DNA from: Anaerolineae bacterium
Lineage (GTDB): Bacteria > Chloroflexota > Anaerolineae > Aggregatilineales > UBA2796
NCBI GenBank assembly: GCA_020851855.1
Contig: JADZBY010000267.1
Coordinates: forward strand, 1 to 5,632
Length of the DNA: 5,632 nucleotides
Direction: 5' to 3'
The position numbers and the translations under genes were made by a program. Below the pieces are notes generated by a model. The model did no database searches. It was not told where the DNA came from and saw nothing but the letters and a program-made list of their open reading frames with translations. Below, in pieces: positions 5,489 through 5,632 of the stretch; within the stretch, counting starts at the first letter, position 1, and every line of letters begins with the position of its first letter.

Positions 5489-5632
5489 GTAGGGGCGGTT
5501 CGCGAACCGCCCAGAATCCCACTCGCGACGACGCAACGAGGCCACGCGCGGGACATCCGTTGTAGGGGCGGTTCGCGAACCGCCCAGAATCCCACTCGCG
5601 ACGACGCAACGAGGCCACGCGCGGGACATCCG
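5489..5632. repeat. 73-bp tandem repeat with perfect 20-bp palindrome, running off the window end
   Basis: Unit 1 is 5489-5561 and unit 2 starts at 5562 and is cut by the window at base 71. The 71 shared bases are identical. Each unit opens with GTAGGGGCGG and holds a perfect palindrome, GGGCGGTTCGCGAACCGCCC (5493-5512 and 5566-5585). A second weak stem is possible (TCCC/GGGA and CGCG/CGCG, 5517-5553). The array starts 33 bases after the stop of the glycosidase-like gene. It may help define that gene's mRNA end, but no T-run follows. GGTTCGCGAACC-type repeats are, from memory, frequent in Chloroflexota and some other environmental genomes. Confidence 0.9.

Noticed and set aside
5489..5632. 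CRISPR array
   Set aside because: The units are 73 bp and wholly identical, with no variable spacers and no cas genes nearby. The 130-bp units fail for the same reason.

Overview
The window is very GC-rich, with G/C-loaded third codon positions and long spurious open frames on the minus strand. It carries three co-directional plus-strand genes, separated by unusually repeat-rich gaps. The hairpin families in the gaps, and the resemblance of the first protein to the C-terminal half of a HerA/DUF87-type ATPase common in filamentous Chloroflexota, suggest an Anaerolineae-like member of the Chloroflexota. This assignment is inferred from memory of such genomes and no marker gene is present to confirm it.

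Layout. (1) 2-1273: C-terminal part of a probable HerA-like ATPase, namely a Pro/Gln linker, a small globular domain and a long coiled coil. It most likely begins upstream of the window. (2) 1274-1588, a 315-base gap: a strong 36-nt hairpin, a 38-bp direct repeat with a 71-bp period, then about 80 bases with nothing recognisable except a small GCGCT/AGCGC stem at 1466-1479, then a TATAAT box and a Shine-Dalgarno site. (3) 1589-2314: a 241-residue protein I do not recognise. (4) 2315-2767, a 453-base gap: two near-identical 130-bp units plus a third partial start (2339-2618), each with two strong hairpins. About 100 bases with no clear feature follow, then an extended -10 promoter and an AAGGAG site. 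(5) 2768-5455: an 895-residue six-hairpin glycosidase-like protein of the GH63/mannosylglycerate-hydrolase type, with an apparent beta-domain insertion and a proline-rich C-terminal tail. (6) 5456-5632: two identical copies of a 73-bp palindrome-bearing repeat that runs off the window end.

The three genes do not look like one operon. The gaps are 315 and 453 bases, each downstream gene has its own plausible -10 box and ribosome site, and the products (ATPase, unknown, carbohydrate-active protein) share no obvious pathway. I do not see a defence system, CRISPR array, transposase, tRNA or rRNA. The points most worth checking are the REPIN-like tandem hairpin repeats, the apparent loss of the usual catalytic base in the glycosidase-like protein, and the domain inserted in its barrel.
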